From Amycolatopsis marina (GTDB lineage Bacteria; Actinomycetota; Actinomycetes; Mycobacteriales; Pseudonocardiaceae), in the NCBI RefSeq assembly GCF_900111885.1, contig NZ_FOKG01000014.1:153029-217028 (forward strand): a stretch of 64,000 nucleotides of DNA. Direction: 5' to 3'. The notes under the pieces are model-generated. The model saw only the letters and a program-made list of their open reading frames with translations. It was not told the origin of the DNA and did not search any database. Both the position numbers and the translations under genes were made by a program. Positions 55,737 to 64,000 of the stretch are shown one piece after another (position 1 is the stretch's first letter; each line of letters starts with the position of its first letter).

Positions 55737-57031
55737 GGCGTCCCCTTCCGCTCGGACCGGTCGGTGTTCCGTTGCCATTCGAGGCCCTCGTGAACCACCT
55801 TTCGTACCTCGGCCATCGCCTCGGCTGTGCGAGCCTGCTCGAAGAGCGTGACGGCCGTACTGTGCCGCTCGGCTGCCGCGGCATCGCCCTCGGACCTCAG
55901 CAAAAGATCGCCCAGCCTCGCGATATCGGCGTAGGTCTCGGCACTGGCGTCGCGCACGTCGGCACGCTCGGTGCGTGCGAGCTCGACGCGTCGGACACCC
56001 CACCTCAACAGCGAGGCGCCACCGATCAGGAGGGTCGAGCCGAGCAGCACCCACGGCGCGATGTCCATGATCACCTGACGCAGTGGCTTGGGCTGCGGGC
56101 GGCTGAACGCGCGGTTCTCGAGCAGCTCCTCCGCTCGCAGTAGCACTGTGCCGATCCGGTCTCTCATGACGATGCCCAACCGCAACGTCGCTCGTTGGTA
56201 GCGGCCATATGCGTAGTCGCGAGCCGCACTCAGGGCGATTTGCTGCGGGCCGGCGACCTCCAGCCATGGGCCGTGAGCGACGAGGACGACGTCGTGGGGG
56301 AACCGCTCCGCGAGGGCGGGAGCATAATCGACGAGCGGTTCGCCGCGGGGCACCGCGGGCAGCGCTGCTACCCGAAGCGTGAAGCCGGTCTTCTCCTCGA
56401 TCAGTGCCAGCGGAAGATCGATGGGGTCGGCGCGGTCGGCTGCGTTGTGGACACGTTCGCGTTCGAGACGGACGGCCAGCTCGTCGACCTGTTGCCGGGT
56501 CGGCTCGACGACGGGATCGATCGCCGCCACGTTCTCGTCCGGCTCGGTACCGTCTTTGATGTACCGGAGCATCGTCCAGAGCGCATCGGTGACGTCGAGG
56601 TGGCCCAGGAACTGGCGTAGCTCCTCGCCCGTGTCCGGTACCGCCATGCCCTTCCTGGACCTGACCGAGAGTCCCTCCACGTGGACGAGGGTGACCCCGG
56701 ACTCCTCGGCCCACTTCCGCAGCGGGCGGGTGACCTGTTCCGAGTGCTCGTCGTGCGTGGCGTAGTTGCCTGCGGCGTCGATCTCTCCGGAGTACGGGCT
56801 CACCAACACCCGGACGTCGGGGGTCAGTTCTGCGCGGATCAGTTCCTCGTCGTACGTCGCTATCGCACCCGGTGCGCGGTGGATCTGTTCGCGCTCCAGC
56901 GCCTGGATGGCCGCGGCCACGTCGAGCTTCGGCGGCAGCGCCCGTTCACCGGCGAATGCGGGGCCCGATCCGGCGACCACCAGCACCAACGCCGACACGA
57001 TCGCGAGTGCGGCGCTCCGGCCTTCAATCAC
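55733..57031 (-). CDS. Exported membrane protein, first of the unknown trio
   Basis: 432 residues from a GTG at 57031 with GGGGAT upstream. A signal-like segment (ALAIVSALVLVVAGSGPAFA), an extracytoplasmic region of about 280 residues carrying two similar units (near DVAAAIQALEREQIHRAPGA with VRVLVSPYSG, and DELAVRLERERVHNAADRAD), a membrane segment (IAPWVLLGSTLLIGGASLL) and a cytoplasmic helical tail (TAVTLFEQARTAEAMAEVRK). The strand-helix pattern of the outer units recalls short Rv1476-like membrane domains, but the match is weak. Function unknown. Confidence 0.65.
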   Translation of the reverse strand: MIEGRSAALAIVSALVLVVAGSGPAFAGERALPPKLDVAAAIQALEREQIHRAPGAIATYDEELIRAELTPDVRVLVSPYSGEIDAAGNYATHDEHSEQVTRPLRKWAEESGVTLVHVEGLSVRSRKGMAVPDTGEELRQFLGHLDVTDALWTMLRYIKDGTEPDENVAAIDPVVEPTRQQVDELAVRLERERVHNAADRADPIDLPLALIEEKTGFTLRVAALPAVPRGEPLVDYAPALAERFPHDVVLVAHGPWLEVAGPQQIALSAARDYAYGRYQRATLRLGIVMRDRIGTVLLRAEELLENRAFSRPQPKPLRQVIMDIAPWVLLGSTLLIGGASLLRWGVRRVELARTERADVRDASAETYADIARLGDLLLRSEGDAAAAERHSTAVTLFEQARTAEAMAEVRKVVHEGLEWQRNTDRSERKGTP

Positions 57032-57108
57032 AGCATCCCCAGTGTTGTCCCCGGCCTGATCCACCGGTCCGGTCAAGATCAACTTATTGTTGTGGGTCCT
57101 GATGATCG

Positions 57109-57137
57109 TAGGTTCGCGGTGCAACCATAGGTTCGCG
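57109..57137. repeat. Short direct repeat before the GH43 gene
   Basis: TAGGTTCGCG occurs at 57109-57118 and 57128-57137, 19 bp apart, in the divergent gap before the glycoside hydrolase. It may be a regulator site; two short copies are not strong evidence. Confidence 0.35.
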
Positions 57138-57217
57138 CAGGGCACCAGTTGTCACCGGAGTGGGTTAAACGCGCGAGCAGGAGTGTGCACGTCGAACAGC
57201 AGGGGTACCGCTGTGTG

Positions 57218-58198
57218 ATGAGAAAGAGACTGTGCGTGCTCCTGGTGGTTGTGCTGGCCGTCCCGTTCTCCGCCGTTCCGAGTGCGCACGCTGCCCCACT
57301 CGCGCCGAAACTACTGTTGCGAAAGGACTTCCCCGACCCCGAGGTCAATCAGTTCGCCGATCGCTACTACGCCTACGGGACCGGCTCGCACGAGACCAGG
57401 GTGCCCGTCGCCACGGCGTTGTCGCCGACCGGCGAATGGACGATCATCGGCGAGGCAATGCCCGAGCCCGCCGCATGGATGGACGAGAAAGCGGGCGTCT
57501 GGGCCCCCGACGTCTTCCGGCGGCCTGACGGGAAGTACCTGATGTACCTGACGGGGCGTCGTGCCTCGGACGGCACGAGGTGCCTTGGGGCGGCGCTGTC
57601 AGAAAACCCGGTGGGTCCCTTCGCCCCGCTTGGTGAGGAGCCACTGGTGTGCAAGCCGGAGGAGGGAGGCGATATCGACCCGGTCAGTTTTGTCGACGAC
57701 GACGAGCGACTCTACCTGCTGTACAAGAGCAACGGCCCGGGTGATCAACCGTCGATCATCTGGCTGCAGCCCGTCGCGCCGGACGGCGTCACACTCACCG
57801 GTGATCGGCGAGAACTGCTGCGCAGTGATCTGCCGGAGGAGGACGACGTGATCGAGGCTCCGGTGCTGATCCGGCGGCCCTCGCACTACGTGCTGTTCTA
57901 CTCGGTCAAGAGCTACACCAATTCCGACTACCACACCTCCTACGCGACCGCGTCCGCACTGGCCGGGCCGTACACCAAAACCGGCGGGCGGTGGCTCGAC
58001 CGCACGTCGTTCGACGAGACCCTGGACGGGCCGGGGGGAGCCGATATCACGACCGGCTCCGACGGTCAGCAGCATGCCTTCTTCCACGCCTGGCTCGGCC
58101 GTACCCAGGCAATGCGAGCCATGTTTGCCACAGGTATGGACTGGAAGGACGACCTTCCGATCCTGGCACCACCCGGAGGTGGCACGAGGTCGGACTGA
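57218..58198 (+). CDS. Secreted GH43-family glycoside hydrolase
   Basis: 326 residues with a Sec signal peptide (LCVLLVVVLAVPFSAVPSAHA). The GH43 five-bladed propeller has its catalytic trio visible: base D40 in FPDPEVN, pKa-modulating D154 in GDIDPVSFVDDD, and acid E213 in VIEAPVLIRR. Likely substrates are arabinan, xylan or related side chains in plant polysaccharides. The ATG at 57218 gives the signal peptide its usual short basic start (MRKR). Confidence 0.85.
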   Translation: MRKRLCVLLVVVLAVPFSAVPSAHAAPLAPKLLLRKDFPDPEVNQFADRYYAYGTGSHETRVPVATALSPTGEWTIIGEAMPEPAAWMDEKAGVWAPDVFRRPDGKYLMYLTGRRASDGTRCLGAALSENPVGPFAPLGEEPLVCKPEEGGDIDPVSFVDDDERLYLLYKSNGPGDQPSIIWLQPVAPDGVTLTGDRRELLRSDLPEEDDVIEAPVLIRRPSHYVLFYSVKSYTNSDYHTSYATASALAGPYTKTGGRWLDRTSFDETLDGPGGADITTGSDGQQHAFFHAWLGRTQAMRAMFATGMDWKDDLPILAPPGGGTRSD

Positions 58199-58243
58199 AT
58201 CGCTCCAGATATCCTGGACGCCCCGCGTCCCTGGAGGATCTCG

Positions 58244-58990
58244 ATGACCGACTCTGCCGTGGCACTGGTGACCGGTGCCTCCAGGGGCCTTGGCGCGGAC
58301 ATCGTCCGCGCGCTCGCCCGCGACGGCTTCGCCGTGGCGGTCAACTGCTTTCGTGACACCGCTTCGGCCGAAACGCTTCGGCAGGAGATCACTGATGGCG
58401 GCGGTCGGGCCGAGGTCTTCCGGGCAGATGTCACCGACGAGGCGGAGGTCGGGAACCTGCACGAGCGAGTGCGGGCCACCTTCGGGCCGATCGACGTTCT
58501 GGTGCTGAACGCGACCGGCCCGCAGCCACTGCTTCCGGTCGAGGACCTGCGCTGGCAGGACGTGCTCGACCAACTGGAGTTCTTCGTCAAGAGCCCGCTG
58601 CTACTGCTGCAGCGGGTCCTTCCGGAGATGCGGCGGCGGAGGCACGGCCGGATCATCAACATTGGTTCGGAAGTGGTCGAACTGGGCGTTCCGCACTCCA
58701 GCGCCTACGTCGCGGCCAAGGCCGCCCAGCTCGGCCTCACCCGCTCCTGGGCACGGGAACTGGGCGGCGACGGGATCACGGTCAACCTCGTCGCTCCCGG
58801 CTGGATACCGACCGAACGGCACGACGGGACCCCGGCAACGGACAAGGCCGCGTACGCCGCGGGCGTGCCACTGGGGCATCTCGGTGTCCCCGCCGACGTT
58901 GCCGAGGCCGTCGCGTTCCTCGCCTCGGACCGTGCCGGATTCGTCACCGGACAGAAGTTCGCCGTCAACGGCGGCAACACCCTGACGTAG
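58244..58990 (+). CDS. Short-chain dehydrogenase/reductase (FabG-like)
   Basis: 248 residues: cofactor motif VTGASRGLGADI, NAG-like position as LNATGPQP, catalytic serine in INIGSEVVE, YxxxK in SSAYVAAKAAQ, and the C-terminal FVTGQKFAVNGG. The NNAG motif is altered to LNATG. It is a classical SDR; the substrate is unknown. CTGGAGGATCTCG precedes the ATG. Confidence 0.87.
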   Translation: MTDSAVALVTGASRGLGADIVRALARDGFAVAVNCFRDTASAETLRQEITDGGGRAEVFRADVTDEAEVGNLHERVRATFGPIDVLVLNATGPQPLLPVEDLRWQDVLDQLEFFVKSPLLLLQRVLPEMRRRRHGRIINIGSEVVELGVPHSSAYVAAKAAQLGLTRSWARELGGDGITVNLVAPGWIPTERHDGTPATDKAAYAAGVPLGHLGVPADVAEAVAFLASDRAGFVTGQKFAVNGGNTLT

Positions 58991-59017
58991 CGGTGCCCGT
59001 CGAAGGACGGCGGCCGC

Positions 59018-59419
59018 TCACTCCGTAGTCGGGAGCTGGGCGAGCGCCTCCTCCAGCGTCGGATACACGTGCAGGTGCTCGTCGAGCCCCGTGAGCTGGA
59101 GTGGCCGTAGTACCTCGCGCCGGGCGCCGACCACGCACAGGGCGCCTCCGTTGTCCTGCATCCGCCGGTCGGCGTCGACCAGCAGCTGCAAACCGGTCGA
59201 GCACAGGAATGTGACGCCCGTCAGGTCCAGGATCAGCCCCTGCGGCTGCGTGGCCTTCAGTTCACAGTGCACCGCATCCCGCACCGATTCGACCGTGCTC
59301 AGGTCGACCTCACCCTCGACCGCGATCACCGGAATCGCACCGGCATGACGGGTTCGTACCCGCAATGCGCTGTCCTGAGAGGTTGGTGGGCGGCCGGTCT
59401 CGCCAGTGGTCGCGCTCAT
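59018..59419 (-). CDS. STAS-domain anti-sigma factor antagonist
   Basis: 133 residues: AIPVIAVEGEVDLSTVESVR then LILDLTGVTFLCSTGLQLLV, the SpoIIAA/RsbV fold with the phosphorylatable serine in CSTGLQ. AAGGAG lies before the ATG. Such proteins bind anti-sigma kinases and free SigB/SigF-type sigma factors; no partner kinase or sigma gene is adjacent. Confidence 0.85.
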   Translation of the reverse strand: MSATTGETGRPPTSQDSALRVRTRHAGAIPVIAVEGEVDLSTVESVRDAVHCELKATQPQGLILDLTGVTFLCSTGLQLLVDADRRMQDNGGALCVVGARREVLRPLQLTGLDEHLHVYPTLEEALAQLPTTE

Positions 59420-59587
59420 CGTGTGTCTCCTTCACACCTGGATGCTGTGTCGAGGAGCCACCCAGGGCGAACGGTCGTGGCGCACGCCGCCGGCCTGAAC
59501 TCGGGCTCCAGGCGGCTGCTGGCTCAACCAACCGAGGTCAAGGTTACGGCACCGGGGTTTGGTGCGGCGGCTGAGGTGCCGTGTCGG

Positions 59588-60127
59588 CTACATACCGGTG
59601 CTGCCGTCGATCCGTTCGCGAAGCAGGTCCGCGTGCCCGTTGTGCCGTGCGTACTCGGCGATCAGCTTGACCAGGATCGTGCGCAGCGAGATCGGCTCTC
59701 CGGTGGCCCGCCGAATACCGGTGTCGTCGAGTGCGGCCGCGGCCACGATCTCCCTGGACCGAAGGCACTCGGCACGCCAGATGCCGAATGCTTCGGTGAC
59801 GTCACCGGCCAGGTCGTCGAAGTCCTGTTCGGGATCGTCGTCGGAGTAGTGCAGCAGCGGCAGGTCCTCCCCGGCGAACTGCAGCCGGAACCACCAGCGC
59901 TCGACGCCGGCCAGGTGCCGGAGGAGGCCGTGCAGGGACATCGTCGACGGGGGCACGCTCCGCTCGGACAGCTGGTCGGCGGAAAGGCCGGAACATTTGA
60001 GCGCGAACGTCTCCCGGTGCCAGTCGAGGAACGAGGTCAGCACCTCCCGCTCGTCTCCGACAGCGGGCGGTTCGCTGCGGGTGTCTCGGGGCCATCTCGG
60101 CGCGAAGGTGCTGGGCACTTCGTTCAT
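59588..60127 (-). CDS. DinB-superfamily protein (DUF664-like)
   Basis: 179 residues with the DUF664/DinB helical bundle: MSLHGLLRHLAGVERWWF with the metal-type histidines and a third histidine late in EYARHNGHADLLRERIDG. Actinobacterial members of this family include mycothiol-dependent enzymes. No partner gene is adjacent. AGGGGGAAC lies just before the ATG. Confidence 0.85.
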   Translation of the reverse strand: MNEVPSTFAPRWPRDTRSEPPAVGDEREVLTSFLDWHRETFALKCSGLSADQLSERSVPPSTMSLHGLLRHLAGVERWWFRLQFAGEDLPLLHYSDDDPEQDFDDLAGDVTEAFGIWRAECLRSREIVAAAALDDTGIRRATGEPISLRTILVKLIAEYARHNGHADLLRERIDGSTGM

Positions 60128-60272
60128 CGTTCCCCCTCGTTTGCTGGTTGGCAGGAGTGTCGCAGCGGGGGCCGACAAAAAACCGGGACCGAAACGGTCG
60201 CCACGTGGCGACCGTTCGGGCGACGATATAGCCGGGCCCGGCGGCGCCGCCGGGCGGAAGCGGAGGATCGCG

Positions 60273-60848
60273 ATGGCGGGGCAAATAGGTCCGCGCCGGG
60301 TGGTGAGCAGGGAGCACGTCGTGCGGGGGGCCTGCAGGTACTTCCTGCTGTACGGCACCGTGGACATGGACCCGCTCGCGGAACACCTGGCCATCAGCCG
60401 CGCCACGCTGTACCGGGTCGTGCACAGCAGGGACGCCCTGCTCGCTGACGTGCTCTGGCGGTTGGGGGAGCGGCTGCTGATGCGGGCCCGCAGGCAGCGC
60501 AGCCGCGGCGGGGTCGACGGCGTCATCGAGGTGACCCGGCACTTCACCGGCAGCCTGCGCCGGTCCCGGGCGTTCCGCGCGTTCCTCAGTGGGGAGCCGG
60601 AAACGGCGGCAAGAGTTCTGTTCATCGCACCGGACGGAGTGCATCGCCGGGTGGTGCGAATGCAGAAGGACATTCTGATCGAGGCGGACGACGCGCGTGA
60701 ATGGTCCCCGGACAATCTCGACCAACTGGCATTCCTCTACGTCCGTATCGTCGAATCCGCGCTGTACGCCGAACTCCTGAACTGCCTGCGGATCGACGGC
60801 GATCTGGCGGAACGTGCGGCCAGAGCGGTGCTGCGACCGGCCGGGTGA
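60273..60848 (+). CDS. TetR-family regulator (QsdR-like)
   Basis: 191 residues with GGAGGATCGCG before the ATG. The helix-turn-helix is DMDPLAEHLAISRATLYRVV, and the protein matches the QsdR-type subgroup by its short helical C-terminus (ARVLFIAPDGVHRRVVRMQK). QsdR regulates lactonase-based quorum quenching in Rhodococcus; no lactonase is next to this copy, though a hydrolase follows at 60962. Confidence 0.8.
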   Translation: MAGQIGPRRVVSREHVVRGACRYFLLYGTVDMDPLAEHLAISRATLYRVVHSRDALLADVLWRLGERLLMRARRQRSRGGVDGVIEVTRHFTGSLRRSRAFRAFLSGEPETAARVLFIAPDGVHRRVVRMQKDILIEADDAREWSPDNLDQLAFLYVRIVESALYAELLNCLRIDGDLAERAARAVLRPAG

Positions 60849-60961
60849 CGAATTCACATTGTGCGACGGCGGTCTCACGGTTTCCGCACGATGTGGTCTC
60901 TCGAGCAGGTTCCCGGCTAGGTTGCGAATTCCGCACACTCACTTCACCCGTGGGAGCCGGT

Positions 60962-62341
60962 ATGAACAGCAGTCCTTCGCGGCGTGCAGCTGCGATCACC
61001 CTCTTGTTCGGCCTGGCCGGCGGGGTGTTGGCGCCAGTGGCCGCAGCCGTGCCCGCCGACTCCGCCGCGCCTGCTGTGGTCGTCGGCCCGGTGCCGGGAG
61101 CCGTGCCTGGCGACCCGCTTGCCGACCGGGTTGAGGACACCTACCCGTTCTTCTCCACCACAGCTGATCTCGCCGCAAGGGGATATGTCGAGGAGGAGTT
61201 CTACCTTTCGGGGCTCGCGGACGGGTGGGGGATCGACGGTGCGCGGGTGGCGACGGACGTGCCGTACACGACTCGGATCGTGGTACGGAGACCGGCGAAT
61301 CCGGGGAAGTTCAACGGCACCGCCCTTGTCGAGTGGCAGAACGTGACGGCGGGCTACGACCTGGACGCGCTCTGGAACGCGGATTCGGTGACCCGGTCGG
61401 GCTCCGCGTGGATCGGTGTCTCCGCACAGCGCGTTGGCGTGGACCAGTTGCGCGGGTGGAGCCCGGCCCGTTACGGGCACCTCGATGTGACCGGCGGCGG
61501 CGCGTACACCGGGGACGAGTTGTCCTACGACATCTTCACGCAGGCGGGTGCCGCGATCGACGCGCGGGGCCCTGGGTCGCCGATGGGCGGGCTGGAGGTC
61601 GAATCGCTGCTGGCTGTGGGGGCCTCGCAGTCGGCGGGCCGGATGACGGTGCTGTACGACAGGGTGCTGCCGCAGGTCCAGCCGGTGTTCGACGGCTACG
61701 CCTTCGTCGTCGGTTCGGCGCCTTCCAGGGTGGGCGCCGAACCGGTGTTCCAGGTGCTGTCCGAGACCGATGTCCGCTCGGCGGCCCGGCCGGCGGACAC
61801 GCGGCAGTTCCGCCGGTGGGAGGTGGCGGGTGCCGCGCACTCCGGATATGCGGGGCAGGTCTACCGTGCTCCGATCTCCGAACGCGACCTCGGCGGTGCT
61901 CCGGAATACGACTGCGACCGGCCGCCGTTCAGCCGGATCCCGATGCACCATGTCACCGCCGCGGCCTACAAGCACCTGGCAGGGTGGGTCGAGCGGGGGA
62001 TGCCGCCACCGACGGCGGCGCCGTTGGAGTTCGAAGCCGACGGGGTGACCAAGAAGCGGGACCCGCTGGGGATCGCACTGGGCGGGATCCGGTTGTCCCA
62101 GGCAGCGGTGCCGACGGCGTTGAACTCGGGGGACAACACCGGCGAGTCCTTCTGCCGTCTTTTCGGTGCGCACGTGCCCTTCGATGAGGAGACTCTTTCC
62201 CAGCTGTACCCGCACCGGGGTGGCTATCTCCGACAGGTGAAAGCCGTCGACCGAGACAACGTGCGCAGCGGCTATCTGCTGCGGCCCGACGCCAGGGAGA
62301 ACTGGCGCACGGCATTGTCGAGCGAAATCGGAAGGCGCTGA
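60962..62341 (+). CDS. Secreted alpha/beta hydrolase-domain protein (Abhydrolase_10-like)
   Basis: 459 residues with a signal peptide (AAAITLLFGLAGGVLAPVAAA). Conserved parts of the family: NGTALVEWQNVTAGYDLDAL, the nucleophile region LLAVGASQSAGRMTVL with serine in GASQS, and the late HVTAAAYKHLAGWVERG. The substrate is unknown; ester or amide hydrolysis is likely. Its stop overlaps the start of the following lipase by one base (TGATG), so the two form a unit. Confidence 0.8.
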   Translation: MNSSPSRRAAAITLLFGLAGGVLAPVAAAVPADSAAPAVVVGPVPGAVPGDPLADRVEDTYPFFSTTADLAARGYVEEEFYLSGLADGWGIDGARVATDVPYTTRIVVRRPANPGKFNGTALVEWQNVTAGYDLDALWNADSVTRSGSAWIGVSAQRVGVDQLRGWSPARYGHLDVTGGGAYTGDELSYDIFTQAGAAIDARGPGSPMGGLEVESLLAVGASQSAGRMTVLYDRVLPQVQPVFDGYAFVVGSAPSRVGAEPVFQVLSETDVRSAARPADTRQFRRWEVAGAAHSGYAGQVYRAPISERDLGGAPEYDCDRPPFSRIPMHHVTAAAYKHLAGWVERGMPPPTAAPLEFEADGVTKKRDPLGIALGGIRLSQAAVPTALNSGDNTGESFCRLFGAHVPFDEETLSQLYPHRGGYLRQVKAVDRDNVRSGYLLRPDARENWRTALSSEIGRR

Positions 62342-63673
62342 TGCGGCCGCTGGCGGCGGTCCTCTCGGCGATCCTGGCTCTCGTGGCCGCGCTGATCGTG
62401 CTGCCACCTTCCGCTGTGGCGGATCTCCGCGTGCCGGTGATCTTCGTGCACGGGCAGCAGGGGTCTGCGCAACAGTGGCAGTCCAACGCCAAGCGCTTCT
62501 CCAGCAACGGTTTTCGTGATGACCACCTTTACGCCTACGAGTACGACACCAGCGTGCCGAGCAACGAAGAAGCGATAGCGGGTCTCGAGCGCTTCGTCGC
62601 CGAGGTCCGCGGCCGGACCGGAGCGTCGCGAGTGGACGTTCTCGCGCATTCCCGTGGTACGACGGTCATGCACTCCTACCTGGCGTCGTCCGAGCGGGCC
62701 GCCGAGGTGCGGAAAGTACGTGAACATCGACGGCCGGTCGAGCAGCACCCCGCCCGGAGGCGTTCGGACACTCGCGTTGTGGGGGAGCTTGCAGCCCACT
62801 GGCTCGATCGGTGGCGCGATCAACGTCTACCAGACGGAGCTGGGGCACACCGAGACAGCCACTTCGGCCGAGGGGTTCGCGGAGATCTACAGGTTCCTTG
62901 TCGGCAGGAGACCACTGACGTCACGGGTGGTGCCTGAGCCGCCCGGCTCGGTCCAGATCGCAGGGAGGGCCGTCTTCTTCCCGCAGAACTCGGGAGCCGA
63001 GGGCACGCTGCAGGTGTGGGAGCTGAACCCGCACAGCGGAGCCCGGAAGCCGGGGGGTCCCCGGTACGTGGCGCAGGTGGACGAGAGTGGTTCGTTCGGG
63101 CCCATCAGGGTCAATGGACGGAAGCATTACGAGCTGGTGCTCGTTCGCGAAGGACAGCAGACCTACCACTACTATTTCGAGAAGTTCGAACGTAGTGACC
63201 GATTCCTGCGGCTGCAGGTGTCGGGACCGGGCGGGATCGCCGACTACGTCGACAAGTGTTCAGACTCGACGGCGATCACAGTGGTGCGCAATCGGGAATG
63301 GTGGGCCGATCAACCGGGCCACTCGGCAGATGACCGACTCGAGTTCGATGGCGTGAACGTGTTGAACGCGGCCACGGCGCCACGCGCTCGGCAGATCATC
63401 GGGGCGTTCGTGTTCGACAAGGACTGCGACGGCGCAACACACCTGGACGAGCCGCTGTTTCCCTTCAGTGTGCTGCCGTTCCTGACCGGCGTCGACCTGA
63501 AGATGCCCGCCCAGATCGGCGGTGGCGCGCCGATCACCGTCACCCAGAGGATCCGAGGGACGGGCGGCGCGACGAGAACCGTCGTCGCCGGGAGCTGGCC
63601 GTCCGAACGCGACTCGGTCACGATTCAGTTCAAGGACTATGTCGACAGCGTCTTCGGACAACCGACTTCATGA
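62341..63673 (+). pseudogene. Secreted triacylglycerol-lipase-like gene with a frameshift
   Basis: The first frame runs from ATG 62341 through a signal peptide (ILALVAALIVLPPSAVA), the HGQQG oxyanion region and the nucleophile elbow LAHSRGTT (S104). At about 62712-62718 the frame must shift by one base: the second frame continues KYVNIDGRSSSTPPGGVRTL and runs without interruption to TGA at 63671-63673, including the catalytic-histidine region and a C-terminal beta domain (VFFPQNSGAEGTLQVWEL). Together they make a lipase of about 443 residues. One extra base in GGAAAGTAC explains it; a sequencing error is possible. Confidence 0.75.
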
Positions 63674-64000
63674 GTCTCTTGACGGTGGGTTGTACTTGAC
63701 GGGTTGGTGGAGGCGGGGTGGTCGGGTGGTGTGTGGGTGGCTGGTGGGTGTGGTGATGGTGAGGGTGTTGTCGGCGGGGTTGACGGTGTAGTTCCAGCCG
63801 GGTTGGTCCTTCAGACGGTGGTGTCTTTTGCAGAGGCTGATGAGGCGTTTTTCGGTGGTGGTGCCGTGCTTGTGCCAGTCGAGGCTGTGGTCGAGTTCAC
63901 AGGATTGCGAGGGCCGGTAACACCCCGGTGTGCGGCACTCTCGATCCCGGATGCGGACGAACTCGTCGAGGGCGGCGGGGGGTCGGTAGCGGGTGCGGCC
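63668..64000 (-). CDS. C-terminal part of a DUF222/HNH endonuclease-like protein (partial)
   Basis: On the minus strand the window edge enters an open frame reading ALDEFVRIRDRECRTPGCYR, then ELDHSLDWHKHG and LISLCKRHHRLKDQPGW, ending at TGA 63670-63668. This is the HNH motif (DH, N/H, HH) of the DUF222/13E12-type proteins present in many copies in actinobacterial genomes. The N-terminal DUF222 part lies beyond the window. The 3' end overlaps the lipase stop by 6 bp. Confidence 0.85.
   Translation of the reverse strand, partial: GRTRYRPPAALDEFVRIRDRECRTPGCYRPSQSCELDHSLDWHKHGTTTEKRLISLCKRHHRLKDQPGWNYTVNPADNTLTITTPTSHPHTTRPPRLHQPVKYNPPSRDS

Noticed and set aside
1..64000. tRNA, rRNA, insertion sequences, integrase or attachment sites
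   Set aside because: None recognised on reading both strands; AT-rich DNA is confined mainly to the Rhs tip region and no transposase-like gene flanks it.

Overview
The window is high-GC DNA with dense, often overlapping genes, frequent GTG starts and ATGA/GTGA stop-start overlaps. TetR, ROK and GAF-type regulators, an iron-box-controlled siderophore importer and a DUF222/HNH gene all point to an actinobacterium, most likely of the Pseudonocardiaceae (Amycolatopsis-like). This placement is inferred from gene content and style; no rRNA or marker gene is present. I saw no tRNA, rRNA, CRISPR array, insertion sequence or integrase.

Layout. 1-2.9 kb: end of pxpA, then pxpB, pxpC and an NRAMP-fold transporter (5-oxoproline use), closed by a strong hairpin terminator. 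3-7.3 kb: small redox and unknown proteins (DUF427, glutaredoxin, MerT-like), an epoxide-hydrolase-like enzyme, a SnoaL-like protein and an orphan sugar-ABC ATPase, divergent from a ROK regulator (7.4-8.6 kb). 8.6-12.9 kb: a NarL/DesK-type two-component system facing YceI and a two-gene drug-type ABC exporter. 12.9-16.8 kb: two TetR circuits with clear palindromic operators, and two His-rich membrane proteins. 16.8-21 kb: a DeoR relic, DUF421 protein, and a GAF regulator divergent from a SnoaL-flavin monooxygenase fusion. 21-26.4 kb: small enzymes, a GbsR-type regulator and an iron-siderophore importer behind an IdeR/DmdR-type iron box.

26.6-36.3 kb is the most distinctive part: a 2,716-residue secreted Rhs/YD-repeat polymorphic toxin with an AT-richer variable tip, its overlapping putative immunity gene, a second displaced Rhs tip broken by two one-base deletions and lacking its toxin, and a further small candidate immunity gene. 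36.4-38.5 kb holds an XRE-TPR regulator divergent from three coupled small genes. 38.5-44.4 kb carries a Tat-exported PhoX-type protein, an acyltransferase with a histidine kinase, a tail-to-tail response regulator, and an ArsR/SRPBCC pair. 44.3-47.5 kb is a BtuFCD cobalamin importer under a cobalamin riboswitch. 47.5-54.5 kb: an FGGY kinase, a fused cyclase, and a TetR/NmrA/UvrA2 drug-response locus. 54.5-57 kb: three coupled membrane proteins of unknown function with similar cytoplasmic tails. 57-64 kb: GH43, SDR, STAS, DinB, a QsdR-like TetR, an Abhydrolase_10-type protein, a frameshifted lipase and the end of a DUF222/HNH gene.

Four perfect palindromes share one 20-bp core and occur as two pairs 19 kb apart. 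A second short repeat built on GAGTTGGCAGTT also occurs at two loci. These repeats, the Rhs tip rearrangement and the membrane trio are the least explained parts of the window.
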